Shown in pieces: positions 61,292 to 64,000 of a stretch of DNA of 64,000 nt. The stretch is taken from NCBI RefSeq assembly GCF_017874625.1, contig NZ_JAGIKZ010000003.1:62001-126000 (forward strand), written 5' to 3'. Both the position numbers and the translations under genes were made by a program. The DNA is from Cytobacillus eiseniae (GTDB taxonomy: Bacteria; Bacillota; Bacilli; Bacillales; Cytobacillaceae). How positions within the stretch are numbered: the stretch's first letter is position 1; each line of letters begins with the position of its first letter. Under the pieces are notes generated by a model that was not told where the DNA came from, ran no database searches, and saw only the letters and a list, made by a program, of their open reading frames with translations.

Positions 61292-61597
61292 GTGGAAGAA
61301 TGGACACGGGAAAGAATAGAGAATGCACAAGCAGAGGAAATATCCTATCTCTATTTGTTTACTCCGTTATGTGGAACATGTCAGGTCGCAGGGAAGATGC
61401 TGTCTGTAATTACAGCGCTCACTCCTGATATGCACATTGGAAAAGCGGATTTAAATTACATGCCAGATATTGCAGAAAAGTGGGGAGTGGAAAGTGTCCC
61501 CTGTCTGCTCATTTTCAAAAAAGGGAATTTAGAAGAGAAGCTCTATGCTTTTCATTCCGTCCCTTATTTACTTGATAAAATTAAATCATATGGGTAG
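61292..61597 (+). CDS. yusE: Thioredoxin-like protein YusE
   Basis: A 101-residue thioredoxin-fold protein. The active site is TPLCGTCQVAG (CGTC instead of the thioredoxin CGPC), followed by DIAEKWGVESVPCLLIF with the cis-proline. It is shorter than thioredoxin at the N-terminus. Probably a cytoplasmic disulfide oxidoreductase of unknown partner. It begins with GTG at 61292, seven bases after the yusF stop; the ribosome binding site is weak, which suggests coupling. Confidence 0.9.
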   Translation: MEEWTRERIENAQAEEISYLYLFTPLCGTCQVAGKMLSVITALTPDMHIGKADLNYMPDIAEKWGVESVPCLLIFKKGNLEEKLYAFHSVPYLLDKIKSYG

Positions 61598-61598
61598 A

Positions 61599-61632
61599 GA
61601 GCGAGATAGTGACATCTTGCTCTTTTTTATGG
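61599..61632 (+). terminator. Terminator of yusF-yusE
   Basis: AGAGCGAGATA pairs with TCTTGCTCT (one G-U pair) over about six bases, followed by TTTTTT. Confidence 0.85.
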
Positions 61633-61758
61633 TGTAAAAAAGGATGTCCAAACGGCATCTGTTTTGTGAACTTTCACAATTCTCTATCAAAACCTATTTA
61701 CAAACTCTTCCTTCAGCGATTATGATATTTAGGGATACGAAATATTCAAGAAGAGCTG

Positions 61759-63039
61759 GTGGAGAAAATGGCGTTATATAAAGAATGGGTAACGGAAATC
61801 AAAGGATATAATCAGAATATTCGATTAGCAATCCTTGCGAATATTTTCACCCAAATTGGATTTGGGATATTTATGGTTATTTATAATTTTTATATTCGAG
61901 AGTTAGGATTTAATGAACAGATCAATGGACAAGTTATTTCGATGACATCCCTCGCGACAGCCATTGCTCTTGTTCCTGCAGGCATCTTTAGTGACCGGCT
62001 AGGCAGAAAGAAAGCAATGCTTTATGGGGTAATTGCTACAGGGGGTGTGTTGATTTTAAGAGGAGTAGTCGAAGCTCAATCCTTACTCCTTATTGCAGCA
62101 TTTGCAACCGGATTAGCAACAGCATTATTTCAAGTGTCGGGGATTCCCTGGCTAGCAGAAAATTCTAAAGCAGAGCAAAGGGTGCATTTATTCAGTATTC
62201 ACTTTGCCGTGATGACTGGAGCAAATGTCATTGGCAACTTAGGCGGGGGTATCTTAACCGATCTTTTTTCACTTTTTACATCGGAGTTAAATAGTATTCG
62301 GTTCACGCTGCTGATTGGGAGCATCATTTTTTTAATCGGCTTTGTTCCAGTCACCCGATTTAAAGAGAAACCGAGTAAAAGAGAAGTAAAACGAGAAAAA
62401 AGAGCTATAAACCTAAAGTCATTTTTTGTGAAAAATAAGAACATGAAAATCATCTTCCTTTTTGCTTTTGCGCAGCTTTTAATTGGGGTTGGCGCAGGAT
62501 TAGTCATTCCTTACCTCAATTTGTATTTTGCTGATCGATTTTATGCATCCAACTCAGCGATTGGGTTGATTATTTCAATGGGGCAAGCTGCAACTGCGGT
62601 TGCGATGGTTATTGGCCCTGTCGTTGTACGAAGGTTTGGAGAAGTAAAGGCTGTTGTGATTCTTCAGCTTTCATCCTTGCCATTTCTTTTATTAACTGCT
62701 TACACAGAAAATCTATGGCTTGCCGCAATTGGTTTTTTATTTCGACAAGCACTCATGAATGCTGGAAACCCTATTCAAATGTCGCTAATGATGTCAAAGG
62801 TTGGCGACTCGATGAAAGGACTGGCGAATTCTGTTAATCAGATGGTATTTAACTTAGGATGGGCATTCATGGGACCTGTCTCTACGGGCATAGTCATTAA
62901 GTATGGAGCATATTGGGGATATGCACTTGTATTTACGATTACCGCCTCATTATATTTAATTGGCTCCATTTATTTCTATCTTGTATTTAAAAACTATAAT
63001 AAGACAAACTCTGCCCCAATTACTGCTAAAAGTGTTTAA
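61759..63039 (+). CDS. Major facilitator superfamily transporter
   Basis: A 426-residue transporter with twelve predicted helices in two halves and a basic central loop (about 205-225, RFKEKPSKREVKREKR). The MFS signature between helices two and three reads GIFSDRLGRKKAMLYG. It resembles drug or sugar efflux MFS proteins; the substrate is unknown. It may start at the GTG at 61759 or at the ATG three codons later, both close to a GGTGGAG site. It stands alone between yusE and yusD and interrupts the B. subtilis gene order. Confidence 0.9.
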   Translation: MEKMALYKEWVTEIKGYNQNIRLAILANIFTQIGFGIFMVIYNFYIRELGFNEQINGQVISMTSLATAIALVPAGIFSDRLGRKKAMLYGVIATGGVLILRGVVEAQSLLLIAAFATGLATALFQVSGIPWLAENSKAEQRVHLFSIHFAVMTGANVIGNLGGGILTDLFSLFTSELNSIRFTLLIGSIIFLIGFVPVTRFKEKPSKREVKREKRAINLKSFFVKNKNMKIIFLFAFAQLLIGVGAGLVIPYLNLYFADRFYASNSAIGLIISMGQAATAVAMVIGPVVVRRFGEVKAVVILQLSSLPFLLLTAYTENLWLAAIGFLFRQALMNAGNPIQMSLMMSKVGDSMKGLANSVNQMVFNLGWAFMGPVSTGIVIKYGAYWGYALVFTITASLYLIGSIYFYLVFKNYNKTNSAPITAKSV

Positions 63040-63172
63040 ACCGACATATTTCTTAGGAAATAACCACTAATATCATGTCGAACGATTCATAAAGGATTCA
63101 TCAATGATTTGCAGAAATAGTATAGAATATGGAAATCAAAATCATTGTTCGGGATGGTTTAGGGGTGAGGGA

Positions 63173-63502
63173 TTGCAAGAAATAGCTGATGCATTCATTA
63201 ATGAATTGGAAACAAAAAGTCATATCGGTTCTCTTTTAAGTGAGGCGTCTTTTTCCTTATGTATTCGATCAGACGATGAGGAGATTCATCTTCTTTTTCA
63301 AAATGGGGGACTAACTGTATATCCTGCCTTTTCAAACAATTGTGTGGATGTCCTTCTTGCTGGTTCTAAAGAGAATATTCGCAGCGTATTAATGGGAAAA
63401 GAAAGATTAAGGAGTGCTATGAATACGCGTAGAGTGAAAGTCCAATCCACATTTAGAAAAATCCTTTTTCTAGAGTCGTTATTTATTCTTTCAAACACTT
63501 AA
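63173..63502 (+). CDS. yusD: SCP2 sterol-binding-like protein, YusD-like
   Basis: A 109-residue protein: LQEIADAFINELETK, LCIRSDDEEIHLLFQNGGLTVYP, CVDVLLAGSKENIRSVLMGKERLRSA. The pattern of strands followed by 'L.GS.E.I..VL.G...L' is that of the SCP2-like lipid-binding fold. I chose TTG at 63173 because AGGGGTGAGG stands just before it; the frame is open to an ATG at 63104 (132 residues) with a weaker AAAGGA site and a non-homologous leader. In B. subtilis yusD neighbours the methionine transporter; here an S-box follows. Function unknown. Confidence 0.68.
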   Translation: MQEIADAFINELETKSHIGSLLSEASFSLCIRSDDEEIHLLFQNGGLTVYPAFSNNCVDVLLAGSKENIRSVLMGKERLRSAMNTRRVKVQSTFRKILFLESLFILSNT

Positions 63503-63573
63503 AATATGTATTGACTTCTTTTCTTTTTATATGATAATATCAAAATTAATTATTTGCAGAAAAAACTTAATAT

Positions 63574-63675
63574 TCTTATCAAGAGAGGTGGAGGGACTGG
63601 CCCTACGAAACCCGGCAACCGGTAATTTACACGGTGCTAATTCCAGCAGAGCGATTTGCTCTGGAAGATAAGGAG
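63574..63675 (+). promoter_or_regulatory. SAM-I riboswitch (S-box)
   Basis: The conserved S-box strings appear in order: CTTATCAAGAGAGGTGGAGGGACTGGCCC, ACGAAACCCGGCAACC, GGTGCTAATTCC and AAGATAAG, with the outer stem CTTATC/GATAAG. It binds S-adenosylmethionine and, with the terminator that follows, turns the downstream methionine gene off when SAM is plentiful. Confidence 0.97.
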
Positions 63676-63685
63676 AGATGATATA

Positions 63686-63713
63686 ACCCTCTTCTTATGA
63701 AGAGGGTTTTTTG
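63686..63713 (+). terminator. S-box terminator
   Basis: ACCCTCTTC pairs with GAAGAGGGT over four bases and is followed by TTTTTT. It is the expression platform of the SAM riboswitch. Confidence 0.92.
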
Positions 63714-63727
63714 AACTCTTCTTTTAA

Positions 63728-64000
<273 letters not shown>

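Overview
The window looks like chromosomal DNA of a spore-forming, low-GC Bacillaceae species. Evidence: a GerA/GerB/GerC germinant-receptor operon, FMN and SAM-I riboswitches, AGGAGG-type ribosome binding sites with frequent GTG/TTG starts, a perfect Bacillus-type FadR box, Fur boxes, and a right-hand block syntenic with the Bacillus subtilis yus region (yusD, yusE, yusF, gcvH, yusI, fadE, fadA, fadN, yuzL, yusU). Genus and species cannot be fixed from the sequence alone. No rRNA, tRNA, insertion sequence, prophage or CRISPR array was seen.

Layout. 1-0.6 kb: 3' end of galT. 0.6-1.6 kb: repeats and a possible decayed ABC-exporter fragment. 1.6-5.6 kb: FMN riboswitch and ribD-ribE-ribBA-ribH, a complete riboflavin operon. 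6-7.2 kb: EamA exporter and a small membrane protein. 7.9-12 kb: PadR regulator with a heterodimeric ABC exporter, under a clear sigma-A promoter whose -10 lies inside a palindrome. 12.4-15.6 kb: metal module (HMA protein, P1B-type ATPase, Crp/Fnr regulator). 15.6-18.2 kb: LysE exporter, a small protein, an APC permease. 19-24.2 kb: Fur-controlled siderophore uptake (ATPase, ferredoxin/flavodoxin-NADP reductase, lipoprotein, two permeases). 24.3-27.1 kb: TetR plus MMPL pump. 27.2-28.9 kb: divergent diguanylate cyclase and PilZ protein. 29.4-31 kb: OpuD betaine transporter. 31.2-35.1 kb: small protein, MarR plus a giant MMPL protein. 35.3-38.3 kb: DUF4097 protein, ECF sigma factor, DUF4179 anti-sigma factor, a 43-residue protein. 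38.5-41 kb: TcyABC-like cystine importer. 41.4-45 kb: tungstate/molybdate importer with its own ligand-domain regulator. 45.2-48.2 kb: FixH/YtkA-like lipoprotein, GalT-like protein, RodA. 48.2-51.9 kb: germinant receptor. 52-64 kb: YusU, YuzL, fadN-fadA-fadE beta-oxidation, YusI, GcvH, YusF, YusE, an MFS transporter, YusD, then a SAM-I riboswitch in front of a MetY-type gene cut by the window end.

The most unusual aspect is the intergenic DNA. About 3.4 kb (roughly 5 percent) consists of six unrelated repeat families: a composite of palindromes with fixed 51/61/51-bp spacing (four loci), an 11-unit 52-bp hairpin array, two 40-bp arrays built of 20-bp half units, a 21-bp periodic tract, a 144-210 bp foldable element with short terminal inverted repeats (three loci), and one divergent copy of another element. 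Four of these lie inside operons, between genes that should be co-transcribed (ribE/ribBA, tcyB/tcyC, tupA/tupB, fadA/fadE), so they may affect transcript processing, stability or relative expression. I found no gene set that is convincingly a new defence or biosynthetic system; the repeat architecture and the metal module deserve the closest look.
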